DNA of 64,000 nt from an uncultured Acidimicrobiales bacterium (GCA_951812975.1 CATOTC010000001.1:558001-622000); one strand, 5' to 3'. Numbered from the stretch's first letter, positions 8,581-17,608 are shown. Numbers and translations: made by a program. The notes: a model not told the origin generated them from the sequence alone.

Positions 8581-9102
8581 CTACAGCCCGAGCGGAACCC
8601 TCCAGTCGTCCGCACAGACCGCGGCCACTGCTGGTGGATCCATACGCAACGTCGCCTCAGGGACCAGATCGGCGATCTGGCGTGCTGTGGAATAGTGGAA
8701 CGTCAGATGATGCAGCTCTTCGAACAGCGGCCTGCGGAAATCCACAAGCTCAGCGGCAGCCTCGCTCAGATAACCGAACACGGTCAGTGCCACACGGAGG
8801 TCATCGGCAACCGGTGCCCTCCCGTACAACGACGCTCGGCGCAACCCGACCGCACACGCACCCTCTAAAACATCGGCTGCGCGCTCCCCCTCAGACAGCA
8901 CAAGCTCATCCTCGAAACGCCTCGCGAGCTTGTGGACATAGCCCTGATCGGGACCCTGATTGCCTACCGCCGGACCTGAAGGCTGGGGCCCGCCGACAAC
9001 CTCGCCCGGCCGATTCGCCAACCAGCTGCCCGCACGACGAGGCGCAGACACATAGGCCTTGGGTCCATCGATCCTGCTCGGAAAGTGCCTCGGCGCAGAC
9101 AT
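8581..9102 (-). CDS. Conserved-looking hypothetical protein
   Basis: 173 aa. Not recognised. The N-terminal 55 residues are Pro/Gly-rich and probably unstructured; residues 60-170 look mainly helical, with paired aromatic/His residues in LFEELHHLTFHYS. No signal peptide or membrane segment. Its ATG at 9102 lies opposite the upstream part of the CoA-transferase frame, so the two genes are divergent and share a short promoter region. A TACGCT hexamer 8 nt before the start may be its -10 element. It ends 56 bp before gltX. Confidence 0.6.
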   Translation of the reverse strand: MSAPRHFPSRIDGPKAYVSAPRRAGSWLANRPGEVVGGPQPSGPAVGNQGPDQGYVHKLARRFEDELVLSEGERAADVLEGACAVGLRRASLYGRAPVADDLRVALTVFGYLSEAAAELVDFRRPLFEELHHLTFHYSTARQIADLVPEATLRMDPPAVAAVCADDWRVPLGL

Positions 9103-9169
9103 GGCCGGTAAGCGTAGCGAGAATCGCCGAGACGTTGTACACCCAAGCTCTCTACGCGAGACTCCAACG

Positions 9170-11398
9170 GTGATCGATCAACCCCTCGCCGAGTTCAAGG
9201 TGCTCGATACCACCGACCGGCGCGGAGCACTGTGCGGGCGGATCCTCGCAGACCTCGGCGCCCACGTGATCCGCCTGGACGACAACGACAACGACGACAA
9301 CTCCGCCATCGACCGCTACCGCAACCACGGGAAGGTCCGAGCCGAGCCCGGTAGGGGACTCTCGGAGTGGTTGCCGCTCGTCGACGTGTTCATCGAGAAC
9401 GGCGGGCCTCGCACCGAGCTGGACCGCCCTGCTCTCGAAGCCCAGTACCCGCAGCTTGTGATCGTCAGCCTCACCGACCTCGGTCTGAACGGTCCACGCT
9501 CTCACTGGCATCTGGAATCCCTACCCGCCCAAGCCGCCAGCGGTGCTCTTCACGCCACAGGTCATCCCTCACTGCTCCCCACAGCCCTCCCCGGCTATCT
9601 GGCCCACGATTGCGCTTCGGTGCACGGTGCCATGGCAGCGGTCGCCGCCTTGATGGACCGGCGCCGCACCGGTCTGGGACAGCGGATCGAAACGAGTTCG
9701 CAGGAAGCAGGACTGGGCGGGGCCTATCCGTGGGGAGTTGCCATCCCAAGCTACCTGTCGGTCAACCCTTCCCTGCCGGTCGAGGGGAAGCGCAACGCTG
9801 AAGGGTTTTATCTGGTTGTGCCATGCCGCGACGGTCATGTACGCATGGTGTTCGGCAGCGAGGCGGACTGGCAGGCGTTCTATGAACTCTGCGGCAGACC
9901 CGAAGAAGTCTCCGGGGACGAGTGGAACAGCCGTAGCCACCGAGCGAGGAACCCGGGCCCAATCCGTGAAGTCGCGGAACGCGCATTCGCTCACCAGGAC
10001 AGAGCCGAACTGTTTGCCGCGTCGTTACGGCTCGGCCTGCCGCTGGGTTCGATCCAGCATCCGCTGGAGTTTGTGAACCATCCTCAGACCGTCGAGCGGG
10101 GCTTCTTCGTCGATGGCGTGGCCAGCCGCCTATGGAGGTTCCAACCTCCACCCGCGACAGCGCACAATCCCAGCACCGCTCGAGCCACCAGACCCCAACG
10201 GTCCGACGACGGCCTGCTGCTCGAAGGGCTGCGCGTCATCGAGTTCGGCATTGCCGCGGTGGTTCCCGAACTGTGCTGGATGCTCTCAGAGCTGGGGGCG
10301 GACGTCATCAAGATCGAGTCCCGCAAGAAGCCTGACGTGCTCCGCGCCGCAGGCATGGACAACCTCGACAGGTCCTTCTGCTTCAACATGGAGTGCAGAG
10401 GCCGCCGCGGCATCGCCTTGGATCTCACGACTGTCGACGGGCGGCGACTGGCCAAAGAACTCTGCGCCACAGCCGATGTCGTCGCCGAGAACAACCGCGG
10501 CGGGGTGATGGCCAAACTCGGGCTCGACTATCCGGACATCGCTGCGGTCAACCCGAACGTGGTCTACGTGGCTTCGCAGGGTTACGGCCGTGGAGGTCCC
10601 ATGGGAGAGATGAAGGCTTTCGGCCCGCTGAACTCAAGTTTCGCCGGCATCCATATGTTGTGGAGCCACCCCGACGGTCCTTATCCGTGCGGCACGTCGC
10701 TCAATCATCCCGACCACATCGCCTCGAAGATGTTGACGGTGGGTGTCTTGTGTGCGCTCGACCACCGCTATCAGACTGGTGAGGGATCCTTCGTGGAGAT
10801 GGCACAGACCGAAGCCGCCGCGTACCTGCTCGGTGAGCTATATCTGGAGGCGATCGAGACTGGCGTGAACCCCAAGAACCTCGCCAACCGCGACCTCCAC
10901 ATGGCCCCCCAAGGCGTCTATCCCGGTTCAGAGGACGACAGCTGGGTCGCCATCACGGTGCAGAGCGACAATGCTTGGCGGGCGCTCGAGTCGGCCGCCG
11001 GCTGGACCGCCGATGAGACCCTGGCAGACGTTGAAGCTCGATTCGCTGCCCACGACGCCATCGACGAGCGGCTGGGCCAGTGGACTTCGCAGCGGCCTGT
11101 CGAGCAGACCGCCGAGCTGCTCCAAGCTGTCGGGGTGTCGGCGATGCCGGTGATGGGTCCGCTGGATCATCTCGCAGATCCGCACCTCTGCGAGCGGGGG
11201 CTGATGGTCGATCTGGTCCACGAGGTGCACGGGCCTGAGCAACAGCCTGCAAATCCCACCCGAATGTCACGCACCGTGCTGCGCACCGCCCAGTCCGCTC
11301 CCCCGCTCGGTCATCACACCCACGAGGTGCTGCGCGAAGTGCTCGGCATCGATAACGACGAACTCGACAGCCTCGAAGCCGCCGGTGTCTTCTACTAG
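9170..11398 (+). CDS. Double-domain CaiB/BaiF (class III) CoA-transferase
   Basis: 742 aa from the GTG at 9170; the frame is open further upstream to 9059, but that part overlaps the divergent gene and lacks family similarity. Two tandem class III CoA-transferase domains are seen, the first beginning at FKVLDTTDRRGALCGRILAD and the second near LRVIEFGIAAVVPELCWMLS, each with the typical GADVIKIE/GAHVIRLD strand. The position of the catalytic Asp is Glu in both halves (TSSQEAGL and AQTEAAAY), a variant known among CaiB relatives. Single-domain family members are about 400 aa and work as dimers, so this is a fused dimer. It should move CoA between organic acids; substrate unknown. Confidence 0.85.
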   Translation: MIDQPLAEFKVLDTTDRRGALCGRILADLGAHVIRLDDNDNDDNSAIDRYRNHGKVRAEPGRGLSEWLPLVDVFIENGGPRTELDRPALEAQYPQLVIVSLTDLGLNGPRSHWHLESLPAQAASGALHATGHPSLLPTALPGYLAHDCASVHGAMAAVAALMDRRRTGLGQRIETSSQEAGLGGAYPWGVAIPSYLSVNPSLPVEGKRNAEGFYLVVPCRDGHVRMVFGSEADWQAFYELCGRPEEVSGDEWNSRSHRARNPGPIREVAERAFAHQDRAELFAASLRLGLPLGSIQHPLEFVNHPQTVERGFFVDGVASRLWRFQPPPATAHNPSTARATRPQRSDDGLLLEGLRVIEFGIAAVVPELCWMLSELGADVIKIESRKKPDVLRAAGMDNLDRSFCFNMECRGRRGIALDLTTVDGRRLAKELCATADVVAENNRGGVMAKLGLDYPDIAAVNPNVVYVASQGYGRGGPMGEMKAFGPLNSSFAGIHMLWSHPDGPYPCGTSLNHPDHIASKMLTVGVLCALDHRYQTGEGSFVEMAQTEAAAYLLGELYLEAIETGVNPKNLANRDLHMAPQGVYPGSEDDSWVAITVQSDNAWRALESAAGWTADETLADVEARFAAHDAIDERLGQWTSQRPVEQTAELLQAVGVSAMPVMGPLDHLADPHLCERGLMVDLVHEVHGPEQQPANPTRMSRTVLRTAQSAPPLGHHTHEVLREVLGIDNDELDSLEAAGVFY

Positions 11399-11452
11399 CC
11401 GGTCGCCGGGCGCAGCCGGAGCCGCGGTAGTGCCGGGCCCGGGACACACACC

Positions 11453-11499
11453 AAATCTGCGCGTTCAACCACACAGGATGTAGCTTTTCGCGCAGATTT
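11453..11499. terminator. Inverted repeat between convergent genes
   Basis: AAATCTGCGCG (11453-11463) is perfectly complementary to CGCGCAGATTT (11489-11499) across a 25-nt loop. It lies between the convergent CoA-transferase and cimA stops and lacks a clear T-tract on either side. A bidirectional terminator or a protein-binding site are both possible. Confidence 0.5.
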
Positions 11500-11512
11500 C
11501 GGGAGAGCGGCG

Positions 11513-13159
11513 CTACTCGTCGGCGATGAGGAGGCCGTAGACGAGGGAGTCGACCAGCGCCTGCCACGACGCCTCGATGATGTTCTCAGAAACGCCGATG
11601 GTCGACCATGAACGCTCGCCGTTGGTGCTGTCGAGCAGCACCCGGGTGACCGCCCCGGTCCCCTGCTCAGTGTTGAGGACCCGGACCTTGAAATCGGTGA
11701 GCGACACCCGGTCGATCCCGGGGTAGCGACCGTTCAGAGCCGAGCGGATGGCCGCGTCGAGCGCATTGACCGGCCCGTTGCCCTCCCCCACGGCGATCCG
11801 GCGCTTGCCGTCAACCCAGATCTTGACGGTGGCCTCAGTCTCGACATCGACCGCCACGTCGTTCCACAAGCGGGCACCGGTGCCGGAACGATGGGCCATG
11901 TCGACAGAGAACGACTCGAGCGTGAAATAGGGCTGCTCCCAACCCGCCGCTCCACGCATCAACAGCTCGAGGGAAGCATCGGCGACCTCGAAGTGATAAC
12001 CCAGATGCTCAAGCCGCTTGAGGGTCTCGACCACGTCACCGAGAACCTGCCCGTCGATCTCGAGGCCCAGGTTCTTGGCCTTCATCGCCAGGGTCGAGCG
12101 TCCAGCCATCTCTGATACGACAATGCGAGTGCCGTTGCCAACCGCCTCGGGCGCAACGTGTTCGTAGGCATCAGGGCGCCTGTTCAAAGCGCTGGTGTGA
12201 AGACCGGCCTTGTGCGCGAACGCCGAGGAACCCACATAGGGCTGCTGCGCGTCGGGAGTGAAATTGACCAGTTCAGCGATGTGGTGCGACACCGAAGTCA
12301 AACGAGAGATCCGACCCTCGGGAAGACACTTGATGCCCATCTTCAGTTCAAGATTGGCCATGATCGGCACCAGGTCGCAGTTGCCGACCCGCTCGCCGTA
12401 GCCATTGATCGTGCCCTGGACCTGGGTGGCGCCTGCGCGCACCGCGGCCAGAGCATTCGCAACGCCGCAGCCAGTGTCGTTGTGAAGGTGGATGCCGACA
12501 CCGCAGTCCACGTGAGCGATCACATCAGAAACGGCTCGTTCGATTTCAGGTGGAAGCGACCCGCCGTTGGTGTCGCACAACACCACGGCTTCAACCCCCG
12601 CAATCGCAGCCTCCTCGAGCACCCGGAGGCTGAACTCGGGATTGCGCTTGTAGCCGTCGAAGAAGTGCTCGGCGTCGAAGAACACACGCTTGCCCGCCGC
12701 TGCCAGGAAGGCGACCGAATCGGCAACCATCGCCACACCCTCGTCGAGGCTCGTGCCGAGCGCTTCGGTCACGTGATAGTCCCAACACTTGCCGACGATG
12801 CACACGACCTCGGTTCCGGCTGCCACCAGCCTGGCCAGCGAGTCGTCTGAATCAACCCTGCCACGGGGGCGCCGGGTCGAGCCGAAGGCCACGAACTTGC
12901 TCGTCTCGAGGTGCAACTCGGTCTTGGCACGCTCGAAGAACTCGTCGTCTTTGGGGTTGGCACCAGGGTACCCACCCTCGATATAGCCGACCCCGAGCAG
13001 GTCGAGCTGCTCAGCTATTCGCAATTTGTCGTCGACGGTGAGCGAGATGCCCTCCAGCTGCGAACCGTCGCGCAGGGTGGTGTCATAGATCTCGACCTGC
13101 TCGGGCCAGGCCGGGTCTCGAACTCCAGTGCGTTCGATCGATACCTCGGGATCGGTCAT
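11513..13159 (-). CDS. cimA: Citramalate synthase
   Basis: 548 aa from the ATG at 13159, which overlaps the ilvE stop as ATGA; an upstream in-frame ATG at 13177 is less likely. The HMGL-like TIM barrel begins with YDTTLRDGSQ at 25-34, and the metal/active-site segment GIHLHNDTGCGVANAL is present. The C-terminal about 140 residues form the LeuA-type allosteric domain. Length and sequence fit the (R)-citramalate synthase branch rather than 2-isopropylmalate synthase (inference from the overall pattern). It condenses pyruvate and acetyl-CoA to start isoleucine synthesis without threonine deaminase. Last gene of leuB-ilvE-cimA, so controlled by the attenuator at 15121-15254. Confidence 0.9.
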   Translation of the reverse strand: MTDPEVSIERTGVRDPAWPEQVEIYDTTLRDGSQLEGISLTVDDKLRIAEQLDLLGVGYIEGGYPGANPKDDEFFERAKTELHLETSKFVAFGSTRRPRGRVDSDDSLARLVAAGTEVVCIVGKCWDYHVTEALGTSLDEGVAMVADSVAFLAAAGKRVFFDAEHFFDGYKRNPEFSLRVLEEAAIAGVEAVVLCDTNGGSLPPEIERAVSDVIAHVDCGVGIHLHNDTGCGVANALAAVRAGATQVQGTINGYGERVGNCDLVPIMANLELKMGIKCLPEGRISRLTSVSHHIAELVNFTPDAQQPYVGSSAFAHKAGLHTSALNRRPDAYEHVAPEAVGNGTRIVVSEMAGRSTLAMKAKNLGLEIDGQVLGDVVETLKRLEHLGYHFEVADASLELLMRGAAGWEQPYFTLESFSVDMAHRSGTGARLWNDVAVDVETEATVKIWVDGKRRIAVGEGNGPVNALDAAIRSALNGRYPGIDRVSLTDFKVRVLNTEQGTGAVTRVLLDSTNGERSWSTIGVSENIIEASWQALVDSLVYGLLIADE

Positions 13160-14073
13160 GACACCAGCTCGTTCCACGACCGGTACTTCGGGTTCTTGCC
13201 CCGCACAACCTCGCCGTATGCCTCCGCGATCGCTTTGGTGGCGGGACCCGGGCAGGGGATGGCGCGCTCATCCACCGAGTTCACTGCACTGACTTCCGCG
13301 GCGGTGCCGACAACGAATATCTCATCAGCGATGTAGAGGTCGCTTCGAGACATCTCCCCGACCGCGATGTCGATTCCCATGTCGCCGGCCAGGGCAGTCA
13401 CTGTGTCCTGGGTGATGCCCTTCAAAGCGCCCGCCGAGGTCGGCGGCGTCAGCACGACGTCGCCGAGGCCCACGAAGATGTTCTCACCGCTGCACTCCGA
13501 TACGAGGCCCGCGCCGTTGAGCATGATCGCCTCGTCGTATCCCGCCGCGAGGGCCTCCATCTTCGCGAGCGTCGAGTTGGCATAGTTGCCGGTGGTCTTG
13601 GACGCCGGCGGCATGATGTTGTGGTCGTGGCGAGTCCACGAAGAGACCTTCATCCGCACGCCCTTGGTCGCAGCGTCGTCACCGAGGTACGCGCCCCAGG
13701 GCCAGGCGGCGATGGCGATGTCGGTCTTGCAGTGTTCGATCGACAGACCCATCTCGCCGTAGCCGAAATAGGCGATCGGGCGCAGGTAACAGCTGTTCAG
13801 TCCGGTGTCGGCGACGACGTCCTTGCATGCCTGCACGATCTCTGGGATCGAGTAGGGCATACCCATGTTGAGGATTCGAGCCGAGTTGAAGAGACGCTCG
13901 ATGTGCTCGGTCAGTCGAAAAATGGCCGGTCCATCGGCGGTCTCATAGGCGCGAATACCCTCAAACACACCGGTTCCATAATGCAGCGTGTGGGAGAGCA
14001 CATGGATCTGTGCGTTCTCCCACGGCACCATCTCGCCGTTCATCCAGATGTGGGGGGTGGGGGTGATGGGCAT
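13156..14073 (-). CDS. ilvE: Branched-chain amino acid aminotransferase
   Basis: 305 aa, fold-type IV PLP aminotransferase of the normal short type. The PLP lysine is Lys159 in ASKTTGNY; HYGTGVFEGIRAY (31-43) and GECSGENIF-like SECSGENIFV are family hallmarks. It catalyses the last step of Ile, Leu and Val synthesis with glutamate as donor. It starts 8 bp after leuB and overlaps cimA by 4 bp. Confidence 0.95.
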   Translation of the reverse strand: MPITPTPHIWMNGEMVPWENAQIHVLSHTLHYGTGVFEGIRAYETADGPAIFRLTEHIERLFNSARILNMGMPYSIPEIVQACKDVVADTGLNSCYLRPIAYFGYGEMGLSIEHCKTDIAIAAWPWGAYLGDDAATKGVRMKVSSWTRHDHNIMPPASKTTGNYANSTLAKMEALAAGYDEAIMLNGAGLVSECSGENIFVGLGDVVLTPPTSAGALKGITQDTVTALAGDMGIDIAVGEMSRSDLYIADEIFVVGTAAEVSAVNSVDERAIPCPGPATKAIAEAYGEVVRGKNPKYRSWNELVS

Positions 14074-14081
14074 TGTGCCTC

Positions 14082-15092
14082 CTACAGGCGAGCGGCGATC
14101 ACATCGCCGATCTCAGTGGTTGAGCCGGTAAGCGATTCTGGGTTGGAGCAGGCCTTGCGGATCCGGTCGGCCGCCTGGTCCTCGCCGAGGTGGTCGAGCA
14201 TCAACGCACCCGACAGGATGGCCGCTGTGGGGTTGGCCCTGCCTGTGCCGACGATGTCCGGAGCCGATCCATGCACCGGTTCGAACATGGAGACGCGGCC
14301 CGGATGCAGGTTCGCAGAGGCGGCGAAGCCGATCCCGCCGCTGACCGCGCCGCCCAGGTCGGTGAGGATGTCGCCGAAGAGGTTGTCGGTGACGATGACG
14401 TCGTAGCGGTAAGGGTCGTCCACGAAGTAGATGCATGCCGCGTCGACATGGTTGTAGGCGGTTTCCACTCCGGGGTACTCCTCGGCCACCTCGTTGAAGG
14501 TGCGCTCCCAGAGGTCGCCCGAGAAGGTCAGCACGTTGGTCTTGTGGACCAGGGTCAGGTGCTTGCGCCGCTTCATCGCCAGATCGAAGGCGTAACGGAC
14601 GCAGCGCTCGACGCCGACACGGGTGTTGACCGATCCCTGAGTGGCGATCTCGTGAGCCGTGCCCTTGCGGAGGAACCCCCCTTCACCGGCGTAGGTGCCC
14701 TCCGTGTTCTCGCGGATGACCACAAAATCGAACTCTGCGTTCTCGCCGCCGGCGACCGGGCTGGTGTTGGGGCTGTCGGGTCCGCAGCTGAAGGGCCTGT
14801 AGTTGATGTACAGGTCGAGGTCGAAGCGCATCTTCAACAGGAGCCCTCGTTCGATGACACCAGGGGGCACGTCGGGGGTCCCGACAGCGCCGACGTAGAT
14901 AGCGTCGAGTCCGCGCCATTCGTCCACGATCTCATCAGACAGCACCAGGCCGTCCCGCAGGTAGCGGCTTCCTCCGAGGTCGTAGTCGACCGCGTCGATC
15001 TCGACACCTGCCGCGGCGATGACCTTCAAGCCCTCTCTGACGACTTCGGGGCCGATTCCGTCTCCGCCCACTATTCCCACTCGATGGGTCAT
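14082..15092 (-). CDS. leuB: 3-isopropylmalate dehydrogenase
   Basis: 336 aa from the ATG at 15092, preceded by GAGAAGAAG as ribosome-binding site; the longer frame to 15170 runs into the attenuator hairpins. It starts with GIVGGDGIGPEV, has IRENTEGTYAGEGG near 130, the catalytic Lys/Tyr region and VTDNLFGDILTDLGG for metal binding, and SMFEPVHGSAPDI for NAD. It oxidises 3-isopropylmalate in leucine synthesis and may also act on methylmalate in the citramalate route. First gene of the operon, just downstream of a terminator and leader peptide. Confidence 0.93.
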   Translation of the reverse strand: MTHRVGIVGGDGIGPEVVREGLKVIAAAGVEIDAVDYDLGGSRYLRDGLVLSDEIVDEWRGLDAIYVGAVGTPDVPPGVIERGLLLKMRFDLDLYINYRPFSCGPDSPNTSPVAGGENAEFDFVVIRENTEGTYAGEGGFLRKGTAHEIATQGSVNTRVGVERCVRYAFDLAMKRRKHLTLVHKTNVLTFSGDLWERTFNEVAEEYPGVETAYNHVDAACIYFVDDPYRYDVIVTDNLFGDILTDLGGAVSGGIGFAASANLHPGRVSMFEPVHGSAPDIVGTGRANPTAAILSGALMLDHLGEDQAADRIRKACSNPESLTGSTTEIGDVIAARL

Positions 15093-15120
15093 GTTCTTCT
15101 TCTCACTCGCTGGCTGTCGG

Positions 15121-15154
15121 GAACAAAAGAAAACCGTCCACCGAAGTGGACGGT
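15121..15154 (-). terminator. Intrinsic terminator (attenuator) before leuB
   Basis: On the minus strand a perfect 9-bp stem ACCGTCCAC/GTGGACGGT closed by a TTCG tetraloop is followed by TTTTCTTTTGTTC. It lies 29 bp upstream of the leuB ATG, after the leader peptide, so it can stop transcription before the biosynthetic genes. Confidence 0.85.
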
Positions 15155-15156
15155 CC

Positions 15157-15182
15157 AGCGCACGCCACAACGGGCGTGCGCT
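15157..15182 (-). promoter_or_regulatory. Leader stem-loop overlapping the leader stop codon
   Basis: A perfect 10-bp stem AGCGCACGCC/GGCGTGCGCT with a 6-nt loop, its 5' arm starting in the TAG stop of the leader peptide. Only two nucleotides separate it from the terminator stem. A ribosome on the last leader codons would cover its 5' arm. The antiterminator pairing is not obvious by eye; only short GTGG/CCAC and TGGA/TCCA pairings compete with the terminator. Confidence 0.75.
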
Positions 15183-15219
15183 ACGAAATGATTACGGTCG
15201 ACGTCTCGCGTGTTCCCAT
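15181..15219 (-). CDS. Leader peptide of the leuB-ilvE-cimA operon
   Basis: Twelve codons, MGTRETSTVIIS, ending with Val-Ile-Ile-Ser and a TAG inside the first stem-loop. Three consecutive branched-chain codons (GTA ATC ATT) just before the stop, then a stem-loop and an intrinsic terminator, is the layout of ribosome-mediated attenuation known for ilv and leu operons. There is no ribosome-binding site at useful distance from the ATG, but a -10 hexamer lies 6 nt upstream, so the mRNA probably begins with this AUG. Confidence 0.78.
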   Translation of the reverse strand: MGTRETSTVIIS

Positions 15220-15225
15220 CCCGCA

Positions 15226-15254
15226 AGTGTACCCCCTGCTTGCGCAATCGTCAT
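15226..15254 (-). promoter_or_regulatory. Promoter of the leader peptide and leuB-ilvE-cimA
   Basis: -10 TACACT at 15226-15231 and -35 ATGACG at 15249-15254 (four of six matches each to sigma70 consensus) with a 17-bp spacer. The start of transcription should fall on or next to the leader ATG at 15219. Confidence 0.7.
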
Positions 15255-15302
15255 CTGAAATCCGCGGGTCGTGGCTTGCAGACTGCCGTCTGATCGCATC
15301 GA

Positions 15303-16130
15303 TCAGGGGGCTAGTCCTGCGAGGTACTTTTTTCGGCCGCGTTCGCCGATGCGGTTGAAGAAGGCGATGAGCCTTGGGATCAGCGCCGGGGTCCACAACG
15401 CGGCTCGTGCGGACAGGCTTTCGTGGTAGGGGACGTATATCTCCAGCTTCGGCTTGTCGAGCGCCCTCTCATAAGCGTCAGCCACATCGTTGACGGTCTT
15501 GACCGCACTCAAGAAGTTGAGTGCGCTGCCGCCGCTGCGAGCTTCGTGTTGCAGCATCGGAGTGTCGACCGCTGTCGGGTAGATCCCGCTCACGGCGATG
15601 TTGGTGTCCGACAACTCAGAGTAGAGAGCAGCGAGGAACGCCCGCAGTCCTGCCTTGGCCGCGGAGTACGCCGCTGACGCCGGCAGCGGGCAGATCGCCC
15701 CCATCGACACGGTGGCCATGATGTGACCGGAGTCGCGGCCTCTGAACACATCCAACGCGGCGCGGATCAACTGCACTGGACTGCGCAACAGGACGTCGAG
15801 ATGAACATCGAGGTCCTCCACGCTGAGATCGGCAACGTCTCCGGGGATGACCACACCTGCGTTGCACACCAACACGTCGAGCTCATCGGACCAGTCACCG
15901 GTAATCCTGTCGCACAGGACTCGGGTGCTCTGCCGATCCGAGAGGTCGCAACCCACCGCTGTGACGGCAGCGCCAAGATCGGCTGCGGTGCGCTCCGCAA
16001 GCTCCTGGGTCCGGTCCACGGCAATGACGTGGTAGCCCCTCTCAACGAAGCGCCGAGCCAGTTCCGCGCCGATGCCCGAAGCGGTTCCGGTGATGAGCGC
16101 TGAACTTCTAGTCGCTGTTCCTCTAGCCAT
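15303..16130 (-). CDS. SDR-family oxidoreductase
   Basis: 275 aa classical short-chain dehydrogenase: cofactor motif TGTASGIG at 14-21, NAG in CNAGVV, Ser in ATVSMGA and the catalytic YSAAK. Asp after the second strand (AVDRTQ) would favour NAD over NADP. It overlaps the flavin monooxygenase stop by 8 bp, so the two form an operon and may act on one substrate (an alcohol/ketone pair is plausible). Substrate unknown. Confidence 0.88.
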   Translation of the reverse strand: MARGTATRSSALITGTASGIGAELARRFVERGYHVIAVDRTQELAERTAADLGAAVTAVGCDLSDRQSTRVLCDRITGDWSDELDVLVCNAGVVIPGDVADLSVEDLDVHLDVLLRSPVQLIRAALDVFRGRDSGHIMATVSMGAICPLPASAAYSAAKAGLRAFLAALYSELSDTNIAVSGIYPTAVDTPMLQHEARSGGSALNFLSAVKTVNDVADAYERALDKPKLEIYVPYHESLSARAALWTPALIPRLIAFFNRIGERGRKKYLAGLAP

Positions 16131-17439
16131 TGTCGCTGCTCTCTGGTAGGCCGACCTTCGCTCTGACCTTGTCGATGAGCTTCAGATACGTCTTCACGTC
16201 GACGTAGTTGGAGTGCCGGTCGGAGTCGACGTAGTGGTGACCACCCTTCAGGTCGGGATGGTGGTTGGCTTTCAGGTGCCCAAACGCCTCCGCGGTCGCC
16301 GAGCCCGGAGCAGCGGTGGCGTCAGCGACGATGAGTTCAGCCATCCTGTCGAAGTTGTCGTAGGCAGCCGAAGCGAACTCGATGAATCCCAACGCGGCAA
16401 GGTTCGTCCGGCTCCGAGAGAAGATCCCCAGGTACAGGTCGGGGCGCCCGCATTTGATCGACAACGCTTCGGGATCAAGAAACGGGATCGCATGCTCATA
16501 ACCGGTTGCCGTTATCACCAGATCGACCTGTTCACGGCTGCCGTCGGTGAAGACCACGAAGTCGCCGTCGAACCGCTCCACATCAGGTTTGGCGATGCAG
16601 TCCCCGTGAGCCAGGTAATGCAGGATCTGGCTGTTCATCAGAGGATGGGTCTCGAAGATCCTGTGGTCGGGTTTGGGCAGCCCATAGCGGCGGAGGTCAC
16701 CGTTGAGAACTCGCAGCATTGCACCGAATACCCGGACCTCCAGCCAGTGGGGCAATGACGGGCCCTGCGACGCGAACACGTCGGAAGGCATCCCGAAGAT
16801 GTGTTTGGGGATGAAGTGATAACCGCGTCGGACGCTCAAGAAAGCCTGATCGGCACTGAACGAGGCGTCGCACGCGATATCCGCGCCGGAATTGCCCGCC
16901 CCGACCACCAGAACACGCTTCCCCTCGAACTCCTTGGGTGAGCAGTAACTGACAGCATGGCGGACCACGCCGTTGAACTCTCCGGGCCAACTGACCAGGT
17001 TGGGCACCCAGGTGACGCCGTTGGCACAGATCAGATAGCGGCAGCGACGCACCTCGCCGCCGGCGAACTGGAGTTCCCACAACCCGTCGCTGGTGGGCAC
17101 CGCGGAGTCGACCGACATGCCGAAACGAATGTTGGAGCGGAGATCGAACTCGTCGGCGAAGGAGCGGATGTAGCTGAGCAACTGCTGATGATCGGGATAG
17201 TCCGGGAAGTCCTCGGGCATCGGATACCCGGCGAAACCCGACAGTGTCCGCGAGGAGATGAAATGGGCCGACTCGTAGATCGGTGAGCCCTCTGCTTCGA
17301 TGTCCCAGATCCCTCCCACATCGTGGTTGCGTTCAAAGATCTCGAAGTGGGCTGACGTTGCTGCCAAGCGACGGGCCAGGATGAGCCCTGCGGGCCCAGC
17401 ACCCACCACCGCGACATCAAGAATCCTCGAATCAGACAT
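16123..17439 (-). CDS. Flavin-containing monooxygenase (class B, FMO/BVMO-like)
   Basis: 438 aa from the ATG at 17439, preceded by GGAG; an upstream frame to 17571 overlaps the divergent greA region and is unlikely. The FAD site VVGAGPAGLILARR is near the N-terminus, the family motif FxGxxxHxxxY is present as FNGVVRHAVSY, and the NADPH Rossmann motif VVGAGNSGADIA follows. Such enzymes oxygenate N, S or ketone carbon. The SDR at 15303 is translationally linked, recalling alcohol dehydrogenase/Baeyer-Villiger pairs. Substrate cannot be read. Confidence 0.88.
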   Translation of the reverse strand: MSDSRILDVAVVGAGPAGLILARRLAATSAHFEIFERNHDVGGIWDIEAEGSPIYESAHFISSRTLSGFAGYPMPEDFPDYPDHQQLLSYIRSFADEFDLRSNIRFGMSVDSAVPTSDGLWELQFAGGEVRRCRYLICANGVTWVPNLVSWPGEFNGVVRHAVSYCSPKEFEGKRVLVVGAGNSGADIACDASFSADQAFLSVRRGYHFIPKHIFGMPSDVFASQGPSLPHWLEVRVFGAMLRVLNGDLRRYGLPKPDHRIFETHPLMNSQILHYLAHGDCIAKPDVERFDGDFVVFTDGSREQVDLVITATGYEHAIPFLDPEALSIKCGRPDLYLGIFSRSRTNLAALGFIEFASAAYDNFDRMAELIVADATAAPGSATAEAFGHLKANHHPDLKGGHHYVDSDRHSNYVDVKTYLKLIDKVRAKVGLPESSDNG

Positions 17440-17608
17440 CGTCACGCTCCAACAGCGGCAGTGAGCCGCAGACGCTGATGTGTAGTCTCGCCGAATGACC
17501 AGTGCTGTGCTCGGCTCGATCCCCGAACCGTTCAAGTGCCTCCAACTCTGCAAACCGTTGAGGTCTTCCAAGTCCGCAGCGGGCAGGTCTCACGCTAGAT
17601 TTCTAGGA

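Noticed and set aside
14190-15191. Long rightward frame opposite leuB
   Set aside because: Shadow of GC-rich leuB codons; no family similarity.
15090-15254. Riboswitch or T-box before leuB
   Set aside because: No T-box or specifier structure is seen; a leader peptide with branched-chain codons and a terminator explains the region.
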